In this document: in pieces, positions 28,554 through 38,000 of the stretch
How the letters are laid out: the number at the start of each line of letters is the position of its first letter
How positions within the stretch are numbered: the first letter of the stretch is position 1
Origin: Clostridium sp. 'deep sea'
GTDB lineage: Bacteria; Bacillota; UBA994; PWPR01
Direction: 5' to 3'
Length of the DNA: 64,000 nt
NCBI RefSeq assembly: GCF_014931565.1
Contig: NZ_CP063353.1
Span: 1,302,001-1,366,000 of the forward strand
The notes under the pieces: generated by a model
What the model was told of the DNA's origin: nothing
Database searches by the model: none
The model's input: only the letters and a program-made list of their open reading frames with translations
Made by a program: the position numbers and the translations under genes

Positions 28554-29405
28554 TTAGGGTTTTTGCACTACAGGTATCCACACTTCGTACTTAGCATTTT
28601 GGGGATCATCATTAAGGTATACTTCAATATCTGGAGCATTAGCATACTCATAGCCAGAGCTAGGCAACCATTCGGTAACTATACGTTGCTCTAATTCATT
28701 GATAGATTGCTTCGCTCCACCACCGGAGAATATGGCCCAAGTTGCGGCTGGAACAATATATTCTGATAAGGTGTTGTCTATGGCATGGTCACTAGCCACA
28801 GCAATAAAGTATTTCCATTCCTGCTCATCATTACAAGCACTCACCCCTAATAAACCTGCTGGTTGACTGTTCATCATTTTAGCCAGTTTTGCTATGGTTC
28901 CTTGCATAGCTGCCTTTTGCCACATTTGAGGCACAAGTTCATAGTTCTTTTCTATTTCTTTGTGTAAGGGTTCTACTACTCCAATTATACGAAAGGCTTC
29001 TTTTTTTTCAATTCTGTAATTCATTCCACAAGCTCCCTTAATGGTTATTTTGAAGCTAATAGGTGGATAGGCTTTTAAAGCAATAACTGACTCTTTAACA
29101 AGTGATGGAGCTACCCCATGAATTTTTTGGAAAGCCCTATTAAATGCTGTAGGTGAAGTATAACCGAATTTTAATGCTACATCAATAATTTTCTTATTAC
29201 CATTCTGTAACTCAACTGCTGCTAGTGACATACGCCTACGACGTATGTACTCAGAGAGTGGTATATTCGCCATATAAGAAAACATTCTCTGAAAATGATA
29301 AGTAGAGCAACAAGCTATTTTAGCAAGCTGTTCGTAATGAATTTTCTCTGTGATGTGTTCTTCAATATAGTTAATTGCTTTATTTAGTCTATCAATCCAT
29401 TCCAT
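28554..29405 (-). CDS. AraC-family regulator with GyrI-like effector domain
   Basis: The protein has 283 residues. The N-terminal double helix-turn-helix shows YEQLAKIACCSTYHFQRMFS, IDVALKFGYTSPTAFNRAF and GVAPSLVK. A GyrI/Rob-like ligand domain follows (about residues 125-283; EAFRIIGVVEPLH to YEVWIPV). The ATG at 29405 is preceded by AAGGAGT. It is the second regulator of this architecture in the window and sits between S9 peptidase copies 2 and 3. The ligand is unknown. Confidence 0.9.
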   Translation of the reverse strand: MEWIDRLNKAINYIEEHITEKIHYEQLAKIACCSTYHFQRMFSYMANIPLSEYIRRRRMSLAAVELQNGNKKIIDVALKFGYTSPTAFNRAFQKIHGVAPSLVKESVIALKAYPPISFKITIKGACGMNYRIEKKEAFRIIGVVEPLHKEIEKNYELVPQMWQKAAMQGTIAKLAKMMNSQPAGLLGVSACNDEQEWKYFIAVASDHAIDNTLSEYIVPAATWAIFSGGGAKQSINELEQRIVTEWLPSSGYEYANAPDIEVYLNDDPQNAKYEVWIPVVQKP

Positions 29406-29524
29406 AACTACTAACTCCTTTGTTATTTTAATTGCTTTGTAATAGCTTGTCCTCTCTTTTTATGCCTTAATTAACGAGCAACACTACATACGACACAATC
29501 GTATTATTATTATAATCTATTGTA

Positions 29525-31531
29525 TTATAGATACTTGTTAAACCAGTCAACAATAGCTTGTAAACGTTCTACTCTACGCTTTGGTTGACCAGACCTAGAG
29601 AGGTCATGATTTTCATTAGGGAAACGTAGTAATTCTACTTTTTGTTTTAATCTCTTTAAAAATGTATATAATTGATCAGCCTGTTCCATACACGACCTAA
29701 TATCTGACTCTGCATGGATGATTAATAAAGGTGTCTTTATATTTTCTACATATTTAAGAGGAGACATATCCCATAGTTTATCAAAGTTATGCCATGGTAG
29801 GTAACCAAACTCAGCCTCACTAAAATAGCAGCCACAATCACTCATACCGCTAAAGCTAAGCCAGTTATATACACCTCGCTGAGCAACCGCTGCTTTAAAT
29901 CTATTGCTATGACCTATAATCCAAGCAGTCATAAAGCCACCAAAGCTACCACCTGTTACCCCTAGTCGTTTGTTATCTACATATGAAAGTTTTTCAACCT
30001 CATCTATTACTTTCATTAAGTCGCCATAATCTCCTCCACCAAAATCGTTGAAATTAGCACAGGTAAATTCTTGACCATAACCATTGCTTCCTCTGGGGTT
30101 AGTAAACAGTACACAATAACCAGCTGAGGCTAATAATTGAAACTCAAAAAAGAATAATGGGGCATACATTACATGGGGTCCACCATGTACCTCTAACACT
30201 AGGGGATACTTTTCACTTTCATTAAAGTTATAAGGCTTTAATAGCCAACCTTGAATATCCCAATTATCTTTGCCTTTAAACCATATTTCTTCTGGCTCAG
30301 CTACATAACACTCATTTAATAAATCTTTATTTACCATAGTAATTTGCTCAAACTTGTTGTTTTGCAAATCTAGTATTGCTATATCTCCGGCAGTAGTACT
30401 ATTGGCAAACTGAATAACGGCCTTATTATGCTCTGCATTTATGCTGTAGCCATTAATTTGAATGTTTTGTTTAGTTATTGTTGTTATTTCAGCTGACTTA
30501 ATATTACACTTTGCTAACTGGGTATTGCCATGTTTAGAGTAAGTGAAATATATATATGTACCACATTTGCTATAGATAGGAGCAGGAATTGAGGTTTTTA
30601 AGGTCATATCCGCAATATGCATTGAACCAACATTGTAATCAAAATCTGCTAAAATATCTGTTTTATTAAGGCTATTGATATCTACTATATAAATACTAAT
30701 GTTAGTAGCTGTATGGTGTTGTAATTCGTGACCATAAAAGGCTATTTTTTTGCCATCGGTACTAAAAGTAGGACTAGCAACTAATCCTTTACACTTGGTT
30801 AATCTTTTTTGCTCTTTGCTTTTTAGATCAATTATATAAAGATCTGAATCCATAATATTATAACCTATATCTTCAGCCATATTGCAGCTAAACGCTATAT
30901 TTTGGCTATTAGGTGACCATGTAAATTCATTTATGCTATAACTACCACTTGTTAGCTGTTCTATTTTGTATGTTTTTAAATCTAGTATAAAGATATGCTG
31001 CACCTTATTGTCTATTAAACCAGCTTGAGGCAAACCATTATATTTATAAAGTAGCTTAGTAACTCTTTGAGATATTTCTTTTTGATCTTTAATTTTTTTA
31101 TCATTTTCATCTTCGGCACACTTTAATAAATCATCAACTGTTTGTTTTTCATACATCTCTGCTAAAAACGCTATTTTTGTGCCACATGGTGACCATACGG
31201 GTTCGCCAACACCATATCTAAAGTCTACAACTGGCTCTGCTTCTCCACCATTGACAGTCATCACATATATTTTTTTACGATCTTTACGGCTTGAGTTGAA
31301 GGCAATTTTGTCACCATTTGGTGACCATCTAGGATTTGAATCTGAGTTTCCGTAGGTAAACTGACAATTGTTATTGGAAGCGATATCATATAAACAAATA
31401 TTAGAAAGGTATTTTTTTTCTTCCATACTACTTTTAACATATAATATTTTTTTTGAATTTGGCGCAATTTGGGGATCATATACAAAGTTAAACTGCATAA
31501 AGTCATTTACATTAAACGGTCGTTTGTTCAC
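29525..31531 (-). CDS. S9-family prolyl oligopeptidase / acylaminoacyl peptidase, copy 3
   Basis: The 668-residue protein starts at GTG 31531, after GAGGAGGG. The propeller blades (WSPNGDKIAFNSSRKDRKKI, WSPCGTKIAFLAEM) and the hydrolase domain match the other copies: Ser in GVTGGSFGGFMTAW, Asp in HAESDIRSCMEQADQLY and His in NENHDLSRSG. The nucleophile elbow reads SFGG rather than SYGG, a conservative change. More AT-rich codon choices and divergence (SC for CP after the Asp) suggest a different substrate preference from copy 2. Confidence 0.93.
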   Translation of the reverse strand: MNKRPFNVNDFMQFNFVYDPQIAPNSKKILYVKSSMEEKKYLSNICLYDIASNNNCQFTYGNSDSNPRWSPNGDKIAFNSSRKDRKKIYVMTVNGGEAEPVVDFRYGVGEPVWSPCGTKIAFLAEMYEKQTVDDLLKCAEDENDKKIKDQKEISQRVTKLLYKYNGLPQAGLIDNKVQHIFILDLKTYKIEQLTSGSYSINEFTWSPNSQNIAFSCNMAEDIGYNIMDSDLYIIDLKSKEQKRLTKCKGLVASPTFSTDGKKIAFYGHELQHHTATNISIYIVDINSLNKTDILADFDYNVGSMHIADMTLKTSIPAPIYSKCGTYIYFTYSKHGNTQLAKCNIKSAEITTITKQNIQINGYSINAEHNKAVIQFANSTTAGDIAILDLQNNKFEQITMVNKDLLNECYVAEPEEIWFKGKDNWDIQGWLLKPYNFNESEKYPLVLEVHGGPHVMYAPLFFFEFQLLASAGYCVLFTNPRGSNGYGQEFTCANFNDFGGGDYGDLMKVIDEVEKLSYVDNKRLGVTGGSFGGFMTAWIIGHSNRFKAAVAQRGVYNWLSFSGMSDCGCYFSEAEFGYLPWHNFDKLWDMSPLKYVENIKTPLLIIHAESDIRSCMEQADQLYTFLKRLKQKVELLRFPNENHDLSRSGQPKRRVERLQAIVDWFNKYL

Positions 31532-32152
31532 ATTAAGCCCTCCTCAAAATTTATAATAAATTAATATTTCTACAATTCATTGTTATATCCTTCCAAATTA
31601 ATTATTATTTATTGAGTTTTACTGTAAATTTAGGGTATATAATAGGCTTATTAAAAACTATACTTTATAATATATCTCCAGATTTATATAGGATTTTTAG
31701 AGTTTAAAACCAAAAACAAACCTTATATTAGTTTTTGCTTTTAAAAAAAAGCTAGGCAGCTTTTTAGCTGCCCAAAGGATGGAGTTTAATTCAGGAATGA
31801 GTTCAATAAGTAATATAATTAAACTCACAATATCTACTGCAATACAAAATGAGAATGTAAAAGGGGATGCATTGCTAATTTATAGATATTTATTCTTAAA
31901 TTCTTTTTCATTATATAGATTAAAAACTGCCTAATTGTTAAGAGTTTGTAAAGAAAGTGACAAATAAACCACTGCTTTTATTTAAATATTTGTAAATTAA
32001 ATTTAACATAAATTATCTATTTAAATAAACTAAAATATTTACAACTACAAAACTTTTTTTTAAAAATATTTTGTGTTTTGCTTGGTTTATCTAAAGTAAT
32101 ATTTTAATTTATATTACAATACATAACATATATTAAGTTATTTACTGTTATT
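31532..32152. other. Long AT-rich spacer with a minus-strand terminator
   Basis: At 31743-31773 a hairpin (GGCAGCT with AGCTGCC) is followed on the minus strand by eight T. It could end transcripts from the ABC exporter operon that stops at 32153. No gene is supported in the remainder. Confidence 0.6.
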
Positions 32153-33421
32153 TTATAATATTACTCTATTATTATATTTTTGATTATATAAACTACAGAA
32201 TACTCCATTTTTAAATAACAATTGATCTGGAGTACCTTGTTCCATTACTATGCCATTCTCTAATGTTATTATATAATCTGCTTTTAATGCTAAGTCTATA
32301 TCATGAGTTGCTATTACTAGTGTGCTTAGCTGTTGTTTTAGGGTATTAAAAACCAGTTCACTAGTATGGTTATCTAACGCTGATGTTGGTTCATCAAGTA
32401 AAATAACAGGTGCTTGACGCACCAAGGCTCTAGCTAATGCTACTCTTTGTTTTTGCCCACCCGATAACTCAATACCTTTTTCACCGATTACGGTTTCATA
32501 TTTATTATTTAATTGCAAAATAAAGTCATGTGCTTGAGCTAATTTTGCCGACTGGCTAACTTCTTTGTTAGTAGCTTGTAAATTGCCAATTTTAATATTA
32601 TCCATTACTGAACTAGTAAACAAATAAGCATTTTGAGGCACATAGGCTAACGAGTTTCTAATTTGTGATAGATTTAGCTCATTAACTCCTGTTCCATTAA
32701 TGTTTATACTACCTTGCTCTGGAAAGCATATTCCAACAATAAGTTTTAATAAAGTGCTTTTACCACTACCGCTGTGTCCTACAATAGCTGTATACTTTGC
32801 TTTAGGAATTTGTACTGATACTTTATTTAATATTGGTATATTTTCATGATAAGAGTATGTAACATTGTTAAATTCTATTGCTGGTAAGGTGTGGTACTCT
32901 TTAATAATAGGTTCCCTATCTAGTTTAATTTTAGGTTTAATATTTGCTATTTCTTTAATTTGTTTTTGGATTCTCGTTAAGGATACACATGCTTGTTCAG
33001 ACTGCTTTAAATAATAAGGTAATCTTTGAAATAAAGAAGAAACATGTCTTCTTAATTGATTGGCAATTAATACTTCGGGTATTGTATTTAAACCAAGTAA
33101 TACCAGATAACTACCCAGCATTATCACAGACAGAATTACTATCATACTAATTAATTGATTAAAGGTGCCTAATACTGCCTCAACATTAACTCTTTTTATA
33201 TTATTTTGCTCTAATACTTGGCTTTCTTTAGTATAGCAGTTTGCATATTTGTGCTCTAAATTAAAGCTTTTTAGTACCACTAAACCATTTATAATTGAGC
33301 TTACTTTTAGTACTAGTTTTTCAATTTGTGCCTGTCTTTTTTTACTTAGTGTTTTAAAACTACTAGATAAATGCTTGTTACCTAATGCACCTAATATGCT
33401 AATGAAAACACAGGTAATCAT
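32153..33421 (-). CDS. ABC exporter, second half-gene, 3' part (membrane end and ATPase)
   Basis: The 422-residue frame covers the end of a type-1 exporter membrane domain and a complete ATPase. Walker A is GHSGSGKST, the signature LSGGQKQRVALAR, Walker B VILLDEPTSALD and the switch His is in ATHD. In the upstream frame the membrane domain continues at 33442-33891. Homology in the 3' frame reads back through WLTYVSRQL to a TTTTTTTAGGGGG run near 33450, where one missing base joins the frames. If joined, the protein has about 578 residues, normal for a TMD-ATPase half exporter. The likely role is export of the peptide encoded at 35842. Confidence 0.85.
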   Translation of the reverse strand: MITCVFISILGALGNKHLSSSFKTLSKKRQAQIEKLVLKVSSIINGLVVLKSFNLEHKYANCYTKESQVLEQNNIKRVNVEAVLGTFNQLISMIVILSVIMLGSYLVLLGLNTIPEVLIANQLRRHVSSLFQRLPYYLKQSEQACVSLTRIQKQIKEIANIKPKIKLDREPIIKEYHTLPAIEFNNVTYSYHENIPILNKVSVQIPKAKYTAIVGHSGSGKSTLLKLIVGICFPEQGSININGTGVNELNLSQIRNSLAYVPQNAYLFTSSVMDNIKIGNLQATNKEVSQSAKLAQAHDFILQLNNKYETVIGEKGIELSGGQKQRVALARALVRQAPVILLDEPTSALDNHTSELVFNTLKQQLSTLVIATHDIDLALKADYIITLENGIVMEQGTPDQLLFKNGVFCSLYNQKYNNRVIL

Positions 33422-33441
33422 TAACTGCCGGCTTACATAGG

Positions 33442-33891
33442 TTAGCCATATAAGCCCCCTAAAAAAAGGAAAATACTGGAAACAAAACTAGGTATTGTTA
33501 TTCTATAGTAAGCTTCAATATGCTCCATATCACTATTTAACAGAGTTACTATTTTTCCTGAATCAATTCTATCTACAAACTTATAGTCTTCCTGCAAAAC
33601 TGTTTGAACTAACTTTTGTCGTAAAATTGCTACTGATTTTAAACTTAGTATACCGTATAAGTAATCAAAAATATTTTGCAATACATTTAATAATTGCATA
33701 ATAGAAAACAATATAACTACAGTAAATATTAAATCTCGAAAATTGCCCGCTAACATCGACTTATAACTGCTACCAATCATAGATGTAAATACAAATTCTA
33801 AAGCCATCCAAGATAAACAACCTAGGATAATAAAAAAGTAGTACTTTTTCTTATTATGAATAGAATTTAAAACATGCAAATATTTCTTCAC
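33442..33891 (-). CDS. ABC exporter, second half-gene, 5' part (membrane segments)
   Basis: These 149 residues hold the first two or three transmembrane helices (YYFFIILGCLSWMALEFVFT, DLIFTVVILFSIMQLLNVLQ) and the coupling-helix region (LVQTVLQEDYKFVDRIDSGK). The frame then ends after FLFLGGLYG at the homopolymer noted in the 3' part. GTG at 33891 follows AAGGAGG, which overlaps the end of the first exporter gene, so the two are translationally coupled. It is either a real one-base deletion, a phase-variable switch, or a sequencing error. Confidence 0.8.
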   Translation of the reverse strand: MKKYLHVLNSIHNKKKYYFFIILGCLSWMALEFVFTSMIGSSYKSMLAGNFRDLIFTVVILFSIMQLLNVLQNIFDYLYGILSLKSVAILRQKLVQTVLQEDYKFVDRIDSGKIVTLLNSDMEHIEAYYRITIPSFVSSIFLFLGGLYG

Positions 33892-33893
33892 TC

Positions 33894-35579
33894 TTAGTTA
33901 CCTCCTTGTTGTAAAATAAGATATTTAGGATAGTCAATTAATTTTCCATCTAAAATAGCTATTACTCTATTCGCTAAAGCTAAAGACTCTTGTTTATGGG
34001 TAACTATCAAACAGGTTTTATCTTTTGTGTTATCTGTTATTGTTTGCCAAAGTTTAGAGGCAGTATGTAGATCTAAGGCTGAGGTGGGTTCATCAAGAAG
34101 CCAAATTGGAGCATTTTTAATGATAGTGCGAGCAACTGCTATACGTTGATTTTGACCCCCTGAAAAATTACTTGCTGATTCCTTTACAATTGTTTCATAT
34201 CCGTTCTCATTATCTTCTATAAACTCATTTGCTTGCGCTTGTTGCGCAGCTATTCTTATATCTTGTTGAGTAGCATTTTTATTGCCATCAGCTATGTTAT
34301 TAGCTATAGATTGGGGAAACAAATAAGACTCTTGAAAAACCAAGCCAAGCTGTTCTCTTAGTTGATGTTTATTCCATTCTCGAATTTCTTTACCATATAC
34401 ACAAATACTACCTGTATAATTTGGATATAACCCAAGTAATAGCTTTATAATTGTGCTTTTTCCTGAACCACTGCTACCAACTAAAGCTAGCTTTTCACCT
34501 GCCTGTACTATAAAACTAATATTTTGCAAGGTCTGATCTGGGGCAGATTTATACTTAAAAGAAACATTATTAAAGCAAATAACAGGGTTGCACTTAACTA
34601 ACTCTACCTTGGGTAGTTGCTTTTCTTGCTTTAAAACTATAATGCTATAAACTCTTTTTACAGAAACCATACCACGTTTAATGTTTCCTAAAAGAGTTGG
34701 TATGCCACTTATTGGCCAACGAATATCATCAATTAAAAATGTAAATGCAGTTAATTGTCCAATACTTAAATCACCTTTAATAACAAAATAACCACCAAAC
34801 ACTAAACTAATAGCATATGGCATTATTCCTATCATATTACCTAGTATATTTAATATTACTCTGTTTAATAAAATTGATTTACCATATATTATTGTTTTTT
34901 TAATTTTCTTTGAAATACTATTAGAAAACTGTTGTTGTAGATTATAACTATGAATTGTTTCTACACCTAATACTATTTCTTGGGCTTCATTATTAATAAG
35001 TGATAATTGCTTTTGCATGCTTAAGCTACGTTTTCCAATAATATCTGTTAGTTTTATCGCTAAAAAGTAAAAAAAAGGTATAGTTATTAAAGAAACCAGC
35101 GTTAATTGCCAGTTACTAATAATCATATAAGTTAAAGCAATAATAGCTCTTATTGGATTTAAAAATATGTTAATTAAAGTTATATGTATTAATGATTCAA
35201 TTTGCTCTAAATCACTGCTTAACTTTGTTAAATAATCACCAGAGCTTGACACAGTAACACTTGCATAATCTGCTTTTAGAATATTTTGGGTTGCTGTTGT
35301 ACGCAGATTATGCATATTTCTTTCAGTAAAGTAGCCCATGCTTTTTTCACGAATATAGCGCATAACTGCTAATGAAATCATTATTGACATTAAAGTAAAT
35401 AAGGAATTACTAAAGTTAGCTCTATTTTGAGCAAAGGCATAGTCCATAGTTTTACCCATAAAAATGGTTTGCATAACTTTTGCAAAAGTTGAAAATATCG
35501 CAAAAAAGATACCTATCAATAATAATTTTTTGTTTAATAATTTCTTAATAAACCCAAACAAACTTATTTCTTTGCTCAT
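33894..35579 (-). CDS. ABC exporter half-transporter (membrane domain plus ATPase)
   Basis: The 561-residue type-1 exporter has six predicted membrane helices (about 15-300). Its ATPase has Walker A GSSGSGKST, Q-loop LVFQESYLFP, signature NFSGGQNQRIAVAR, Walker B IWLLDEPTSALD and switch His in VTHKQ. There is no N-terminal C39 peptidase domain, so leader removal would need another protease. It pairs with the adjacent half-transporter, probably as a heterodimer. It lies downstream of the radical SAM enzyme and the small Cys peptide, separated by a partial terminator. Confidence 0.92.
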   Translation of the reverse strand: MSKEISLFGFIKKLLNKKLLLIGIFFAIFSTFAKVMQTIFMGKTMDYAFAQNRANFSNSLFTLMSIMISLAVMRYIREKSMGYFTERNMHNLRTTATQNILKADYASVTVSSSGDYLTKLSSDLEQIESLIHITLINIFLNPIRAIIALTYMIISNWQLTLVSLITIPFFYFLAIKLTDIIGKRSLSMQKQLSLINNEAQEIVLGVETIHSYNLQQQFSNSISKKIKKTIIYGKSILLNRVILNILGNMIGIMPYAISLVFGGYFVIKGDLSIGQLTAFTFLIDDIRWPISGIPTLLGNIKRGMVSVKRVYSIIVLKQEKQLPKVELVKCNPVICFNNVSFKYKSAPDQTLQNISFIVQAGEKLALVGSSGSGKSTIIKLLLGLYPNYTGSICVYGKEIREWNKHQLREQLGLVFQESYLFPQSIANNIADGNKNATQQDIRIAAQQAQANEFIEDNENGYETIVKESASNFSGGQNQRIAVARTIIKNAPIWLLDEPTSALDLHTASKLWQTITDNTKDKTCLIVTHKQESLALANRVIAILDGKLIDYPKYLILQQGGN

Positions 35580-35704
35580 ATTGTAGCCCCTAATATTTTA
35601 ATTAGATATGAATAGTATAAATATTGTAAATATAAGTATATATTTAGTATATCAAAATACAATTGTAACATCTAGTGTATACAATATTATTAGTTAAAAA
35701 ATAC

Positions 35705-35780
35705 AAACTAGATAATCAAGATAAACCATTACATAATTTAAAAGCAATATAGCTGGTTTATTTAATGATTATCTAGTTTA
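35705..35780 (-). terminator. Long hairpin between precursor peptide and exporter genes
   Basis: AAACTAGATAATCA (35705-35718) pairs with TGATTATCTAGTTT (35767-35780), and an inner TAAACCA pairs with TGGTTTA. On the minus strand GTATTTTTTAAC follows. It is probably a partial terminator or a 3' stabiliser that lets the peptide message exceed the exporter message. Confidence 0.65.
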
Positions 35781-35841
35781 TAAAATCTTTTACAAACTTA
35801 ATAATTTACTGCTATAAACTAAATATAAATTGACCAAAGTT

Positions 35842-35937
35842 TTATTTATTGCAGCATCCTTCGTTACAAGATCCGTCACCAGGTTTAGAAATTTCTTGAA
35901 GAGCTAGTCCTCTAACTTTATCAGTTAAATTAATCAT
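35842..35937 (-). CDS. Putative RiPP precursor peptide, 31 aa, Cys-rich tail
   Basis: The ATG at 35937 follows a very strong ribosome site (AAAGGGGGG). The peptide opens MINLTDKVRG, has a leader-like helix (LALQEI), then a KPGDG hinge and a C-terminal SCNEGCCNK with Cys24, Cys28 and Cys29. It lies 63 bases after the radical SAM/SPASM gene and ahead of two ABC exporter genes on the same strand, the normal setting of a RiPP precursor. Thioether formation on the three Cys, as in sactipeptides or ranthipeptides, is a plausible modification. I do not recognise a named precursor family. The leader/core boundary is inferred from the GDG hinge. Confidence 0.75.
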   Translation of the reverse strand: MINLTDKVRGLALQEISKPGDGSCNEGCCNK

Positions 35938-35961
35938 GTTTTACCCCCCTTTCGTATAATT

Positions 35962-35996
35962 TTTATCTTTAGGCTAATGCCTATAAAGATACGAAA
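35962..35996 (-). promoter_or_regulatory. Intercistronic hairpin before precursor peptide
   Basis: On the minus strand TATCTTTA pairs with TAAAGATA and GGC with GCC around ATTA, between the radical SAM stop and the precursor ribosome site. There is no T-run after it, so it is more likely a processing or stability element than a terminator. Confidence 0.45.
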
Positions 35997-36000
35997 TAAG

Positions 36001-37425
36001 TTAAAGTGGCTGTCCTACCTTTGATAAATTTTCTTTAAATAGTTCGAAGTTGTTTTCCTTAACTAACTTAACAATCCAACCAGCTTTTTGCTTGAAAAAA
36101 TCTATTCTTGTTTTGCAAAACCAGTCTGGAATTTTGTTAATATTTTTTTCTACTAAATATATTTTAGCTGGACATCCTTTGCATTCATCTACAAACCAAC
36201 ACTCTTGACATTGTGGGCTATTCTCTTTATATGCAATACTAACTTTTTCTTTTGCCTTTTGAATTGTCTCATCAAGATTATTATTAAAAACGTTACCAAT
36301 TTTTAATTCATTTATCATAGCTAAATTATGGCATGGGTAAATGTCACCATCAGGGGTAATACATATTACTCCTTCACCTAATGGACATAAAGCATCATAC
36401 ACCTGTTTTTTACCTAACCTAAACAACGAATCTACCCATTCCCAGTCCATAACAGGGGATTTTTCTAATAATATGTCTTCATAAAAACTATTAAATAACT
36501 CATTTACATTCTTTAATTCTTCTTTGAGCTCAAATGACATAGACATATCTTCTCCCATACAACTATGACATAACACCATATTTTTGCCGTTTAAATCTAA
36601 ATCATTTATAATATATTTTCTTAACTGTTTCATGTTATAACCAGCTTGCAGGTGGTGTTTAGTATAAACTGTTTCTATAGAAATATTAGTGTCTTTAATA
36701 TGTTTACGTAACTTGCTAATATTACTTTTCACTAAGTCATAAGAGCCACATCCATCTTCAAAGGGCCTCATTTTATCGTGAATATTTTTAGGTCCATCAA
36801 TGCTAACTGTAATTTGCATGTCATACTTTTTAAGAATATTAATAATATGATCATTAACAATTGTGCCATTTGTTATTACCGAAAAGTTTGGTGTTGTTTT
36901 TTGCTGAGCAATAAAACCTTCAGCTAAATATGTAATCATATCTGTGTTAAGTAATGGCTCTCCACCAAAAAATAATATACTACTAAGGTTTTTGCCTTTA
37001 AAAAATTCTAATATTTGACTAGCTACATGCTTGCTTAACAGCGCTATATCTCTACCATATGACCCTTGCGATGCATAACAATACTTACATCTTAAATTGC
37101 AATCATGAGAAACGTTAATGACTACTTGCCTAAAGTAATTATCAGGCTTTTTGCTATCTTCAAAACTCTCATTCATCCTTTTCTTAACATCATCACATAT
37201 TTCATTAAAATATTTAGCAATTTTTTCTTCCATATTCGTGGGAGCAGCTACCGATAAATCTATAGTGTTATTTTCTTCAACATAATTAATAAAATCATCT
37301 TCTACAGCATACATGCTCTGTGTTGACGGCTGATATAAAACATAATCTCCAAATTGAGTTTTGAAATAGCAAAAATCAAAAGTGATTTCTGGCAAAAGTA
37401 TTCTAAATTTTTTAACATCGTACAC
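36001..37425 (-). CDS. Radical SAM/SPASM peptide maturase
   Basis: The 474-residue protein starts at GTG 37425, 9 bases after AAGGGGG. The radical SAM cluster motif is Cys109-Cys113-Cys116 (CNLRCKYC), with GGEPLLN at 154-160. The SPASM domain has Cys347, 365, 406, 409, 415, 418 and 437 (CPLGEG, CHN, CQEC, CKGC, WFC), enough for two auxiliary [4Fe-4S] clusters. Residues about 24-52 (FGDYVLYQPSTQSMYAVEDD) resemble the PqqD-like recognition element of SCIFF-type maturases. It therefore probably modifies the adjacent Cys peptide. The anaerobic sulfatase-maturase group is the main alternative, but no sulfatase is nearby. Confidence 0.88.
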   Translation of the reverse strand: MYDVKKFRILLPEITFDFCYFKTQFGDYVLYQPSTQSMYAVEDDFINYVEENNTIDLSVAAPTNMEEKIAKYFNEICDDVKKRMNESFEDSKKPDNYFRQVVINVSHDCNLRCKYCYASQGSYGRDIALLSKHVASQILEFFKGKNLSSILFFGGEPLLNTDMITYLAEGFIAQQKTTPNFSVITNGTIVNDHIINILKKYDMQITVSIDGPKNIHDKMRPFEDGCGSYDLVKSNISKLRKHIKDTNISIETVYTKHHLQAGYNMKQLRKYIINDLDLNGKNMVLCHSCMGEDMSMSFELKEELKNVNELFNSFYEDILLEKSPVMDWEWVDSLFRLGKKQVYDALCPLGEGVICITPDGDIYPCHNLAMINELKIGNVFNNNLDETIQKAKEKVSIAYKENSPQCQECWFVDECKGCPAKIYLVEKNINKIPDWFCKTRIDFFKQKAGWIVKLVKENNFELFKENLSKVGQPL

Positions 37426-38000
37426 GCTTTATAACCCCCTTATAAAACTTAGTAAAAATATTTTAAAGCAATATAAAAAATATATATTACTTAAAATCAA
37501 TCTATAATTTGTTAACCTTATAAGAAAAATAGCATTAAAAATTTGTCAATATAGTCTAGTTATAATATTATTTAACTATATTTTACATTACTACAATAAT
37601 TTAAAGTTGTAAAGGTTTATTTCTATTTAATTCCTTTTATTTACTAATATTATTTAAATAGCTGGCAATTTTTATTTAAAATTAAAAGAGACTAGCTTTA
37701 GGCTCGTCTCTTAGCTATTAATATTTTAATAACTTGTAAATCTATAAAAGTTTCTTAATTCTTTATATTTAAGCGCTTCACGTTTAGTTTAAAATAACAA
37801 AATACAACCCATAGTTTTCTTATCATGTATAGCCCTCTTTATTTATGGTATGTAATTATATTTTCAATATCTTACACTAAAATATGCTTTTTACACTTTT
37901 ATGTTACCAAATTTACGATTTGAAGACTTACTATTATGGGTGATGTTAAGGTACTTGTATTAGGCGAAGACAAGCTTCGCCTTAATTCAATTAATTTCCA
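37426..38000. other. Spacer with minus-strand hairpins and a consensus -35 box
   Basis: Two hairpins are visible: 37682-37711 (AGAGAC with GTCTCT, followed on minus by TTTTAATTTT, terminator-like) and 37963-37981 (GGCGAAG with CTTCGCC). A consensus TTGACA lies about 130 bases ahead of the radical SAM start on the minus strand, but no well-spaced -10 follows. No gene is seen. Confidence 0.5.

Noticed and set aside
31797-31934. 45-codon plus-strand ORF starting MSSISNIIKL
   Set aside because: The ribosome site is badly spaced, no family is recognised, and a minus-strand terminator lies just beside it. Possible but not supportable.
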